NCBI GenBank assembly: GCA_020161535.1
Contig: JAIUNW010000001.1
Coordinates: forward strand, 310,001-374,000
Reading direction: 5' to 3'
From: Bacteroidota bacterium
GTDB lineage: Bacteria > Bacteroidota > Bacteroidia > Chitinophagales > Chitinophagaceae
DNA length: 64,000 nucleotides
Shown: positions 34,791 through 42,315 of the stretch, piece after piece
Numbering within the stretch: position 1 is the stretch's first letter
Layout of the letters: each line of letters starts with the position of its first letter
Program-made: the position numbers and the translations under genes
Notes under the pieces: model-generated
Seen by the model: the letters and a program-made list of their open reading frames with translations, nothing else
The model's database searches: none
What the model was told of the DNA's origin: nothing

Positions 34791-35789
34791 TTAATCTTCT
34801 TTGTCGATACCAAGTTTGGCGAGATCCATGCCGAAGCTAAGGCCACGCTCGTGCAATACCTGCTCAATTTCAGCCAGTGATTTCTGTCCGAAGTTGCGGA
34901 ACTTCATCAGGTCTTCCTGCTCGTACTGAACCAGTTCGCTCAGGGAGTTGATCTTCGCTGCTTTCAGGCAGTTGAAGGCACGTACGCTGAGGTCGAGGTC
35001 TTCCAGCGGCGTCTTCAATACTTTACGCAATTGCAGTGTTTGCTCATCAACCAGGTCTTCTTTCTTCTCTTCCTTGTTATCGAAAGTGATGTTTTCATCG
35101 GTGATGATCATCAGGTGCTGGATCAGGATGCGCGAAGCCTGCTTCACTGCTTCTTCGGGATGAATGGTACCATCGGTGGTTACGTCCATCACCAGTTTTT
35201 CAAAGTCAGTACGCTGTTCAACGCGGGTGTTTTCCACGCTGTACTTCACGTTCTTAATGGGCGTATAGATGGAATCGATGGGAATAAAGCCCAGCGGTGC
35301 CTCTTTCTGTTTGTTTTCTTCAGCAGGTACATAGCCGCGACCTTTACCGATGGTCAGTTCGATCTCCAGTTTTGAAGAAGGATCCATGGTGCAGATCAGT
35401 TGATCTGGGTTCATGATCTGGAAGCTTTGGGTACCTTCCTGGATCATACCAGCCGTGAATTCGCTCTTGCCTTTGATGTGCAGAACGATTTTTTCGTTAG
35501 ACACTTCTGAATCAATCACCTTTTTGAAGCGAACCTGCTTCAGGTTGAGGATGATATCAGTCAGGTCTTCAGTTACCCCCTTGATGGTGGCAAATTCGTG
35601 TTCAGCCCCTTCAATTTTGATCCCCACAATGGCGAAACCTTCCAAAGAGCTGAGCAATACGCGGCGAAGCGAGTTACCAATGGTAACACCAAAGCCAGGC
35701 TCCAGGGGACGGAATTCAAATTGTGCTTCAAAATCATTTGCTTTTTGCAGAACGATTTTGTCGGGTTTCTGAAAGTTTAAAATGGCCAT
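34791..35789 (-). CDS. rpoA: RNA polymerase alpha subunit
   Basis: 332 residues. The N-terminal assembly domain has EFRPLEPGFGVTIGNSLRRVLLSSLEGFAI, the dimer and beta-contact region. The C-terminal domain (LDLSVRAFNCLKAAKINSLSELV; EDLMKFRNFGQKSLAEIEQVLHERGL) binds upstream DNA and activators. The length and domain order are normal for Bacteroidetes. It lies between rpsD and rplQ in the conserved alpha operon. Confidence 0.98.
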   Translation of the reverse strand: MAILNFQKPDKIVLQKANDFEAQFEFRPLEPGFGVTIGNSLRRVLLSSLEGFAIVGIKIEGAEHEFATIKGVTEDLTDIILNLKQVRFKKVIDSEVSNEKIVLHIKGKSEFTAGMIQEGTQSFQIMNPDQLICTMDPSSKLEIELTIGKGRGYVPAEENKQKEAPLGFIPIDSIYTPIKNVKYSVENTRVEQRTDFEKLVMDVTTDGTIHPEEAVKQASRILIQHLMIITDENITFDNKEEKKEDLVDEQTLQLRKVLKTPLEDLDLSVRAFNCLKAAKINSLSELVQYEQEDLMKFRNFGQKSLAEIEQVLHERGLSFGMDLAKLGIDKED

Positions 35790-35838
35790 TTGTATGTACT
35801 ATTTGTGTTTGTAGATGGAAGAAACGGGTTATACCCTA

Positions 35839-36444
35839 TTACTTAGAATACAATTCAACAATCAATTGCTCCTTGATGTTCTCCGGAACACTTTCCCGCT
35901 CTGGATAAGCGATGAAAGTACCAGTCAGTTCAGTTTCATTCCAATCGAGCCAGTTATATTTCTGGTTTTTGCCACGCACCTGGCTGGTCAAGCCACTTTT
36001 TCCGGTAGAAGCCGGCTTAAAGCTGATTTGGTCGCCCGGTGTCAATTGATAAGACGGCACATTCACCACCGTACCATTCACCATTATGTGTTTGTGGCTC
36101 ACGAGCTGACGAGCAGCGGGCCGTGAGGGGGCAATGCCCAGGCGGAATACCGCGTTGTCGAGACGGGCTTCCAGTAATTTGATCAGGTTCTCACCAGTAA
36201 CCCCTTTACGGCGGGCCGCTTCTTCAAAAGTGCTGCGGAACTGGCGCTCCAATACACCATACGTGTATTTGGCTTTTTGTTTTTCACGAAGCTGCAGGGC
36301 GTATTCGCCAAGGCTCTTGCGTTTGCGGGCAGCACCGTGCTGACCCGGCGGGTTGCTGTTTTTGTTCAGCCATTTTCCGTTGCCGAGGATGGGCTCACCG
36401 AAAATTCTTGAAATTTTGGTCTTCGGACCTGTGTAACGTGCCAT
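35839..36444 (-). CDS. rpsD: 30S ribosomal protein S4
   Basis: 201 residues. The start MARYTGPKTKISRIFGEP and the S4 RNA-binding domain (EARLDNAVFRLGIAPSRPAARQLVSHKHIMVNG) are diagnostic. It is a primary 16S rRNA-binding protein and, in several bacteria, the translational repressor of this operon. No recognisable S4-binding structure was traced here. It lies 125 bases after rpsK and 49 before rpoA. Confidence 0.98.
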   Translation of the reverse strand: MARYTGPKTKISRIFGEPILGNGKWLNKNSNPPGQHGAARKRKSLGEYALQLREKQKAKYTYGVLERQFRSTFEEAARRKGVTGENLIKLLEARLDNAVFRLGIAPSRPAARQLVSHKHIMVNGTVVNVPSYQLTPGDQISFKPASTGKSGLTSQVRGKNQKYNWLDWNETELTGTFIAYPERESVPENIKEQLIVELYSK

Positions 36445-36569
36445 GTAATTGTTGATTTTTTAGTTACGGTTCGGCATCAGTAAAAATCGTAAAAATGAAT
36501 GCAGAACCCAGTTTTGAAAAATCCGGAACCCAAAGCTGGTTGGCCTTGGGTTCTGGTAGTCTTTTATGA

Positions 36570-36980
36570 TTATACGCGACGCTTTTTAGGCGGACGGCAG
36601 CCGTTGTGCGGCAGCGGCGTTATGTCTTTGATCATCACGATCTCCAGACCCGATTGTGACAGCGAACGAATCGCGCCCTCACGGCCTGAACCCGGCCCTT
36701 TAACGAATACATCCACGCGTTTCAAACCGGCATCGAGTGCAGTTTTAGCGGCGTCGGCTGCAGCCATCTGGGCAGCATAGGGCGTGTTCTTTTTAGAACC
36801 CTTAAAACCCATTTTACCAGCAGAAGACCAGGAAATCACCTGACCGGTTTTGTTGGTCAGGCTGATGATGATGTTGTTGAAAGTAGCACTCACGTGCGCG
36901 TCGCCGTAGGCGTCAACCTTTACGACCCGCTTTTTTGCGGCTACTTTACCACCTTTAGCGCTTGCTTGTTGTTTTGCCAT
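36570..36980 (-). CDS. rpsK: 30S ribosomal protein S11
   Basis: 136 residues. The N-terminal basic extension is followed by the S11 core ([46 protein letters not shown]) and the C-terminal [18 protein letters not shown], which is diagnostic. It is part of the 30S platform. The order rpsM-rpsK-rpsD-rpoA is the universal one. A gap of 102 bases follows rpsM. Confidence 0.98.
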   Translation of the reverse strand: MAKQQASAKGGKVAAKKRVVKVDAYGDAHVSATFNNIIISLTNKTGQVISWSSAGKMGFKGSKKNTPYAAQMAAADAAKTALDAGLKRVDVFVKGPGSGREGAIRSLSQSGLEIVMIKDITPLPHNGCRPPKKRRV

Positions 36981-37082
36981 TGCAAATTGTAGGTAATCTT
37001 TAAAAATTGGTTCCGGAAAAACAGATCTCCGGTCGTGCTGTCCCTCCCCCTCCTAAGCTGGATCTGGCGACAGAACTATGTC

Positions 37083-37463
37083 TTACTTCTTAGGAGCTTT
37101 CTTTTTACCAGCAACTGTTTTGCGTTTTCCTTTACGGGTGCGGCTGTTGGTCTTGGTACGCTGACCACGCAACGGCAACCCTTTACGGTGACGCAAACCA
37201 CGGTAGCAGGCGATATCAAGCAAACGCTTGATGCTCATCTGTACCTCAGAGCGAAGCTGACCTTCCACCTTCAATTCATCATTGATGATGTTACGGATAG
37301 CAGCCTGTTCGTCGTCGTTCCATTCATTCACTTTCTTGTCAACTGAAATGTTGGCTTTGTTCAGAATGTACTGGGCAGTCGAACGGCCGATACCGAAGAT
37401 ATAGGTGAGGCCTATCTCCCCTCTTTTGTTTTTTGGTAAATCCACACCGGCAATACGAGCCAT
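37083..37463 (-). CDS. rpsM: 30S ribosomal protein S13
   Basis: 126 residues. [31 protein letters not shown] is the conserved start and [25 protein letters not shown] the conserved rRNA-contacting tail; the last ten residues are lysine-rich. S13 sits in the 30S head and contacts the P-site tRNA and 50S. It begins 44 bases after the rpmJ stop in the operon. Confidence 0.98.
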   Translation of the reverse strand: MARIAGVDLPKNKRGEIGLTYIFGIGRSTAQYILNKANISVDKKVNEWNDDEQAAIRNIINDELKVEGQLRSEVQMSIKRLLDIACYRGLRHRKGLPLRGQRTKTNSRTRKGKRKTVAGKKKAPKK

Positions 37464-37507
37464 AATTGGTTTCTATTTTCTATTTAACTAAAAAACGTGG
37501 TTCAAGA

Positions 37508-37624
37508 TCAACCCTGACGCTGCTTAAAGCGAGGATTTTTCTTGTTGATGATGTACAGCTTTCCCTTCCTCCGCACGATCTTGCAATCAACGCTGCGCTT
37601 CTTAATGGATGCACGAACTTTCAT
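37508..37624 (-). CDS. rpmJ: 50S ribosomal protein L36
   Basis: 38 residues, translated from sequence because the gene is very short: it starts [21 protein letters not shown] and ends [10 protein letters not shown]. This is the standard L36. Of the usual zinc-binding set, one cysteine (DCKIVRRKG) is kept but the CxxC partner and histidine are replaced, so it is the zinc-free or partly degraded (C-minus) form. It lies nine bases after infA, with which it is conserved as a pair. Confidence 0.95.
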   Translation of the reverse strand: MKVRASIKKRSVDCKIVRRKGKLYIINKKNPRFKQRQG

Positions 37625-37633
37625 GACGCTATA

Positions 37634-37852
37634 TTATTTATACCTAAAAATTATCCTTCCTCTACTCAAATCGTACGGACTCATCTCCACACCTACCTTA
37701 TCACCCGGCAGAATCCGGATATAGTGCATTCTCATTTTTCCCGAAATGGTGGCCAGTATTTCATGGTCGTTCTGCAGCTTCACCTTGAACATCGCATTCG
37801 ATAGTGCTTCTACAATAATTCCATCCTGTTTAATGAGTGCTTGTTTTGCCAT
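37634..37852 (-). CDS. infA: Translation initiation factor IF-1
   Basis: 72 residues, one OB-fold ([51 protein letters not shown]). It assists IF-2 and IF-3 and occupies the ribosomal A site. It is the first gene of the block here: no secY or map is seen upstream; instead a phage-like gene lies beyond the promoter. A TAnnTTTG box is 16 bases before the ATG. Confidence 0.98.
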   Translation of the reverse strand: MAKQALIKQDGIIVEALSNAMFKVKLQNDHEILATISGKMRMHYIRILPGDKVGVEMSPYDLSRGRIIFRYK

Positions 37853-37868
37853 ACAGATTTTGGGAGCG

Positions 37869-37911
37869 CAAAGATAGGGATAAATCCGTTAAATTTTAAA
37901 AAAACGGATTT
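37869..37911 (-). promoter_or_regulatory. Promoter of the infA-rplQ operon with an upstream inverted repeat
   Basis: Minus-strand TATCTTTG (37876-37869) is an exact TAnnTTTG element 16 bases before the infA ATG. Directly upstream is a 9-bp inverted repeat, AAATCCGTT at 37882-37890 and AACGGATTT at 37903-37911, with a T-run on the plus side. The repeat could be a barrier against transcription coming from upstream or an operator; its position just behind the -7 box is unusual. Confidence 0.5.
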
Positions 37912-37968
37912 TTTCCGCCGGAAACGGCAAATATAGCGTAAAATAATGAAGCAGAGCGCCTTAAATGG

Positions 37969-38367
37969 CTAATTGCGCGACAATTCCGTCTTGGTCATGT
38001 CAAGGTAATGGTTCTGTAACTGGTGTACAAAAATGGGTTGCTTGATGTGCCGGCGGTCTTCGCGGTACCAGATCTCAAAATCGTCGAAAGCCCCCTCCCG
38101 GTCGAGGTGTATGCGAAACGGACCTTTCTTGTACTTGATGGAGCCATCGTTTACCAACTCTTTCTCAAAACCCAGTTTCTGCAATTGCACCTCGGTGAGC
38201 GGTATCGGCAGCAGGTCTTCGGGCTTGAACCAGAAATCCTGGGCCTCGGTTTGCACGCAAACCTCTTTGTCTTCTTTGTTCAATTCGTTTACAATGCCTT
38301 CCCACAGTTCTCCTTCATAGTTGGCGAAAACATAGTCGCCAGGTGCGAGATCACTGATTTTGATCAT
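37969..38367 (-). CDS. Bacteroidetes phage-type hypothetical protein (PIPLTE/HQLQN family)
   Basis: 132 residues. The N-terminal 50 residues look like a small SH3-like beta barrel (LAPGDYVFANYEGELWEGIV). The signature LLPIPLTEVQLQKLGFEK near residue 53 and VHQLQNHYLDMTKTEL near the C-terminus recall a family of small proteins very common in Bacteroidetes phages and prophages (members read roughly PIPLTE-x-x-L-x-K-x-GF and HQLQN-x-Y). Function is unknown. No other phage gene is nearby, so this is a lone copy beside the ribosomal operon. It shares strand with infA but is separated by a promoter. Confidence 0.6.
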   Translation of the reverse strand: MIKISDLAPGDYVFANYEGELWEGIVNELNKEDKEVCVQTEAQDFWFKPEDLLPIPLTEVQLQKLGFEKELVNDGSIKYKKGPFRIHLDREGAFDDFEIWYREDRRHIKQPIFVHQLQNHYLDMTKTELSRN

Positions 38368-38426
38368 ATGGCTACATTTTTTCCTAATATACCGAAAATT
38401 GTCTAGCCAACACCTAGTTTAGCCCC

Positions 38427-38933
38427 ATGAAAAAAATCGGTTTGCTCGCTGATACCCATGGCTGGCTGGATGAAAAAATTGTCAAAGCCCTGGAAAACTG
38501 TGATGAAATCTGGCATGCCGGTGATTTCGGTACCATCGCTATCGCGGATGAGTTAAAGCGGCGCACGGGCGTTCCGTTGCGGGGGGTGTACGGCAATATC
38601 GACGGACAAGATATTCGATCCATCTATCCCGAATCGACCGGTTTCACGCTCGAGACGCTGCCTGTATTCATGCAACATATTGGCGGTTATCCTGGCAAGT
38701 ATGCCCCTGGCGTTAAAAAGAAAATCCAGGCGGCAGGGGCTAAATTGTTTATCAGCGGCCATTCTCATATCCTGAAAATTCAGTTTGATTCAGCCTTGCA
38801 ATGCCTGCATATCAACCCCGGCGCCGCTGGTCAACAGGGTTGGCATACCATGCGCACCCTGGTTACCTTCTGCATCGACGGCGACCAGCTTACCAATTGC
38901 CAGGTGATTGAAATGGGCCCACGCGGCCGTTAA
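38427..38933 (+). CDS. YfcE/MJ0936 family metallophosphoesterase
   Basis: 168 residues. A calcineurin-like phosphoesterase fold is shown by LLADTHGWLD (DxH), HAGDFGT (GDxx), GNIDGQD (GNxD/H) and SGHSHILK (GHxH), each giving metal ligands. Relatives act on cyclic nucleotides or phosphodiesters in vitro; the natural substrate is unknown. A near -7 box TAGTTTAG lies four bases before the ATG, so transcription is likely leaderless. It is convergent with the following cytochrome-b-like gene (three bases apart). Confidence 0.85.
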   Translation: MKKIGLLADTHGWLDEKIVKALENCDEIWHAGDFGTIAIADELKRRTGVPLRGVYGNIDGQDIRSIYPESTGFTLETLPVFMQHIGGYPGKYAPGVKKKIQAAGAKLFISGHSHILKIQFDSALQCLHINPGAAGQQGWHTMRTLVTFCIDGDQLTNCQVIEMGPRGR

Positions 38934-38936
38934 ACC

Positions 38937-39410
38937 CTAGAGGCCCGGCAGCCAATGCCGGCCGGCACCAATTTCGCGGAAAGGCCAGGGAATCGACACC
39001 AAAATGACCAATAGCGCCACCAACAATAAATAGAAGGCTTTTTTATGTGCCTGGGCGCCAGCAGAAACGGGCTTACCAGCACTACGCGCCAGGGTGATTA
39101 ATACCACGGCCAACAGCATGCCAACGGTATGTTCTACGGCAAAAAAGCGGTAAATCGATGTGCGCATCACCTCGCCCATACCCAGGTTGTTGATGTTTTT
39201 CAATCCCATTGGTCCAATAAACCATAGTACAATGCCCACCAACAAATTGGTGTGCGTAAAAATCATCAGCAACAAATCGGTTTTACGGTCTTTAGCGCTG
39301 TAGGGATTCTTGTCTTTAAAGCCGTTGAGGTGACGAATCAAAGCGATAACCAGAAAAACCAGGATCAGCCAGCGAAGTACGCTGTGGAGATGAATGAGTC
39401 CGGTGAGCAT
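38937..39410 (-). CDS. Cytochrome b-like four-helix membrane protein
   Basis: 157 residues with about four membrane helices (SVLRWLILVFLVIALI; LLLMIFTHTNLLVGIVLWFIG; FAVEHTVGMLLAVVLITLA; FYLLLVALLVILVSIPW). Histidines at H8/H10 (LIHLHSVLRW), H53 (FTHTN) and in AVEHTVGM could bind heme, and the protein is of the type labelled 'cytochrome B' in Bacteroidetes genomes. Heme binding is inferred, not proven. No electron-transfer partner gene is adjacent. Confidence 0.6.
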   Translation of the reverse strand: MLTGLIHLHSVLRWLILVFLVIALIRHLNGFKDKNPYSAKDRKTDLLLMIFTHTNLLVGIVLWFIGPMGLKNINNLGMGEVMRTSIYRFFAVEHTVGMLLAVVLITLARSAGKPVSAGAQAHKKAFYLLLVALLVILVSIPWPFREIGAGRHWLPGL

Positions 39411-39469
39411 AGCGTTATTTCAAAAATGAATAATAATGTTCAAAAAAATCAATGGTAAATCTAGCCTTT

Positions 39470-40567
39470 TTATTCCACCCAGTCGGCGATGAATATATTG
39501 GTATCGCGCGTGCCGCCATTGTTGCGGTTCGAGCAGAAAACGAATTTCTTGCCATCGTAACTAAACATCGGGAAAGCATCAAAGCCTTTATCGCGGCTGA
39601 TCTTTTGCAAATGACTACCATCGGCATCCATCGTATATAAATTAAAGGGAAAGCCACGTTTGTATTCGTGGTTGGAAGCAAACAAAATGCGTTTGCTGTC
39701 GTTCATAAAAATCGGCGCCCAGTTGGCATTGCCCAAATTCGTCACCTGCTGTTGGTTGCTGCCATCGGCATTGGCTGTGAACACTTCCATTTTCGTTGGT
39801 GCCACCAGGTGTTCGGCCAGCAATGATTTGTATTCGTTGATTTCCTCGGCTGTTTTGGGCCGGCTGGCACGCCAGATGATTTTCTTGCCATCGCGGCTGA
39901 ACCAGGCGCCGCCATCATAACCCAGGCTATGGGTAATGCGCTTTTCTTTACCGGTGGCCAGGTCCATGATGTACAATTCAAGGTCGCCGTCTTTATCGCT
40001 GGTATAGATCATTTTCTTGCCATCGGGCGACAAAGTGGCTTCGGCATCATAGCCTTTGGCATGGGTCAATTGTTTAATGATTTTGCCAGATGTATCGGCC
40101 AGGAAAATATCATAACTGTTATAGAGGGGCCAAATGTATTTGTTGCCGTATTTGGCGCGGTCGACCGCCGGCGGACAATCATCGCCACCCAAATGCGTAG
40201 AAGCGTACACAAAACGCTTTCCATCGGGTAGAAAATAAGGGCAGGTAGTGCGGCCCTTGCCGGTGCTGACCAAACGGGGCACAAAGGATTCCTCAGGGCT
40301 CGTGGGTAGTTTCGCAATATAAATCTGGTCGCAGGGGATGCCTTCTTTCAAATTTGTTTTCTGGAAGATCAGGTGGCTGCCATCATAGCTGAAATAGGCC
40401 TCGGCATTATCGCCCCCGAAAGTCAATTGGCGCAGGTTTTTGAAATGCGTTTCTTCCGGATAATGCAGGGTGTCGGCAGGTGCTGCACCGTGGCTCGGTT
40501 GTGCATAACCGGTATAAAGGCCCACAAGGGTGAGGAGGGTGATCAGCAAAAAACAAATTCGTCTCAT
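39470..40567 (-). CDS. Secreted TolB-like WD40/PD40 beta-propeller protein
   Basis: 365 residues with signal peptide (FLLITLLTLVGLYTGYAQ). It contains at least four PD40 repeats of the form LSPDGKKMIYTSDKDGD, FSRDGKKIIWRASRP, NDSKRILFASNHE and FSYDGKKFVFCSNRN, giving a six-bladed propeller. Motifs such as GDLELYIMDLATGKEKRITH are typical of TolB-type propellers. Four cysteines (CDQ, TCP, DDCPP, FCSN) are present. No peptidase domain is attached, so it is a stand-alone propeller, likely a binding module in the periplasm. The gene is divergent from the TPR lipoprotein gene. Confidence 0.82.
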   Translation of the reverse strand: MRRICFLLITLLTLVGLYTGYAQPSHGAAPADTLHYPEETHFKNLRQLTFGGDNAEAYFSYDGSHLIFQKTNLKEGIPCDQIYIAKLPTSPEESFVPRLVSTGKGRTTCPYFLPDGKRFVYASTHLGGDDCPPAVDRAKYGNKYIWPLYNSYDIFLADTSGKIIKQLTHAKGYDAEATLSPDGKKMIYTSDKDGDLELYIMDLATGKEKRITHSLGYDGGAWFSRDGKKIIWRASRPKTAEEINEYKSLLAEHLVAPTKMEVFTANADGSNQQQVTNLGNANWAPIFMNDSKRILFASNHEYKRGFPFNLYTMDADGSHLQKISRDKGFDAFPMFSYDGKKFVFCSNRNNGGTRDTNIFIADWVE

Positions 40568-40618
40568 GGTTTATATTGACCGGCGAAGTTACCAGATTTA
40601 TGATCGCGGCGAAAATCA

Positions 40619-40626
40619 TAGCTTTG
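40619..40626 (+). promoter_or_regulatory. -7 promoter element of the TPR lipoprotein gene, leaderless arrangement
   Basis: TAGCTTTG matches TAnnTTTG exactly and ends four bases before ATG 40631, so transcription should start at the start codon. Confidence 0.55.
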
Positions 40627-40630
40627 CGCG

Positions 40631-41647
40631 ATGAAATGGCCCCTTTTATCAGGCTTTTTTTTATTATTGACGCTGGGTGCGTGTAATAACCCCTCCGCCG
40701 ATGAGGCGACGGCCATTGACCGCGACGTGCTCAGCCAGCCCCCCTACCAAAGCATTTCAGACAGCATTAATAACGACCCAAAAAATGCGGGGCTCTATGT
40801 AGAACGCGCTACGCGCCTGATGAGTGGCGCCCGCTATGAACTGGCCGATGCTGATCTTTCGCGAGCCTGGAAATTGAGTCCGTCGCAAGCAATCGGCGAA
40901 CAACGGGTCAGCAATCTTTTCCTGATGGGCGAAGCCGAACAAGCACGCAAGCTGCTGACCGACCTGGTCAAAACCTATCCGGATAACCAGAACCTCAAAC
41001 GCCGATTGGGCGAAACCTATTTACAGCAGGGACAGTATGGAAAAGCCATCGAGGCCTTTGATGCGGTGATTGCTGCCGACTCGCTCGATTTCGAAGCCTA
41101 TAACCAGCGTGCCTCTTTGTTTTTGCAAAGGAATGATACCGCCGCTGCCATTAAGGACCTTGAAAAATCGATTCGCCTGCAACCGATAATGATGTCGGTA
41201 TTGACGCTGGCTAATATTTACGCAGAGCAAAAGAATCCGCGGGCACTGGAATTGACAGCCCCTATCATCGCCCGCGATTCGGCCAAAGAACTGGTTGATC
41301 CCGTTTTTATTCAAGGCGTGTACTTTGAAAATACAGGCAATACCAGCAAGGCCCTGGAATTGTTCAACCAGTGTATTAAGATCGACTGGAAATTCCAGGA
41401 AGTATATATCGAAAAAGGAATTATTTATTTCGAACAGAAGAACCTTGATGAAGCCATGCAGCAGTTTAAACTGGCCGCAACGGTAACGAATACCTATGCC
41501 GATGCGTATTTCTGGCAGGGACGTTGTTATGAAGCGCTGGGCAAGAAAGAAGAGGCCCTGCAAAATTATATGCGGGCTTATGCACTCGACGACAATTTTG
41601 AAGAAGCGCGCGAACGAATAGAAAAGCTACGCAGCAACAGGCAATAA
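40631..41647 (+). CDS. TPR-repeat lipoprotein
   Basis: 338 residues. The N-terminus PLLSGFFLLLTLGACNN has a lipobox with cysteine near residue 18. About seven tetratricopeptide units follow, e.g. GLYVERATRLMSGARYELADADLSRAW, KRRLGETYLQQGQYGKAIEAFDAVI, AYNQRASLFLQRNDTAAAIKDLEKSI, YIEKGIIYFEQKNLDEAMQQFKLA, and YFWQGRCYEALGKKEEALQNYMRAY. The protein should sit in the inner or outer membrane facing the periplasm and act as a protein-binding scaffold. rpe starts 22 bases later on the same strand. Confidence 0.85.
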   Translation: MKWPLLSGFFLLLTLGACNNPSADEATAIDRDVLSQPPYQSISDSINNDPKNAGLYVERATRLMSGARYELADADLSRAWKLSPSQAIGEQRVSNLFLMGEAEQARKLLTDLVKTYPDNQNLKRRLGETYLQQGQYGKAIEAFDAVIAADSLDFEAYNQRASLFLQRNDTAAAIKDLEKSIRLQPIMMSVLTLANIYAEQKNPRALELTAPIIARDSAKELVDPVFIQGVYFENTGNTSKALELFNQCIKIDWKFQEVYIEKGIIYFEQKNLDEAMQQFKLAATVTNTYADAYFWQGRCYEALGKKEEALQNYMRAYALDDNFEEARERIEKLRSNRQ

Positions 41648-41669
41648 AAACTAACCCTTACATTTAACT

Positions 41670-42314
41670 ATGCTACTTGCCCCTTCACTGCTCGCCGCCG
41701 ATTTTCTGCACCTGGAAAAAGAATGTGCGCTGATCAATGAGAGTGCGGCCGATTGGTTGCACCTCGATGTGATGGACGGCCGTTTTGTGCCGAATATCTC
41801 CTATGGGTTTCCGGTGATCAGTCAACTGCGGCCCATCTGCAAAAAGACCTTTGATGTGCATCTGATGATTGAAGAGCCCGAACGATATGCAGAAGATTTC
41901 AAAAAAGCAGGCGCCGATAACCTGACCGTGCATTACGAAGCCTGCCGACACCTGCACCGCAATCTTCAACAAATCAAAGACCTGGGCATGAAGGCGGGCG
42001 TTGCGATCAATCCGCATACGCGCGTGGAGTTGTTGTATGATGTGTTGCCGATGATTGATCTGGTTTTGGTGATGAGTGTGAACCCGGGTTTCGGCGGACA
42101 AAAATTTATTCCCCACAGCTATGATAAGATCAAGACCCTTCGCCAGGAAATTGACCGGCTTCAACTGTCCACCTTAATTGAGGTCGATGGTGGTGTTGAC
42201 CTGGCGAATGCAGCAGCATTGGTTGCTGCGGGCGCCGATGTGCTGGTAGCGGGAACAGCAGTATTCAAAGCGCCTGATCCGGCGGCAGCCATCCGGGCCT
42301 TTAAAAATTGCTGA
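41670..42314 (+). CDS. rpe: Ribulose-phosphate 3-epimerase
   Basis: 214 residues, a (beta/alpha)8 barrel that interconverts ribulose-5-phosphate and xylulose-5-phosphate in the pentose phosphate pathway. Conserved motifs: LAPSLLAADFLHLEKE, WLHLDVMDGRFVPNISYG (metal ligands His and Asp), FDVHLMIEEPERY, VMSVNPGFGGQKFIP and EVDGGVDLANA (catalytic aspartate). A near -7 box TACATTTA lies three bases before the ATG. Its TGA is followed after one base by the TTG start of the TonB-dependent receptor. Confidence 0.96.
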   Translation: MLLAPSLLAADFLHLEKECALINESAADWLHLDVMDGRFVPNISYGFPVISQLRPICKKTFDVHLMIEEPERYAEDFKKAGADNLTVHYEACRHLHRNLQQIKDLGMKAGVAINPHTRVELLYDVLPMIDLVLVMSVNPGFGGQKFIPHSYDKIKTLRQEIDRLQLSTLIEVDGGVDLANAAALVAAGADVLVAGTAVFKAPDPAAAIRAFKNC

Positions 42315-42315
42315 T

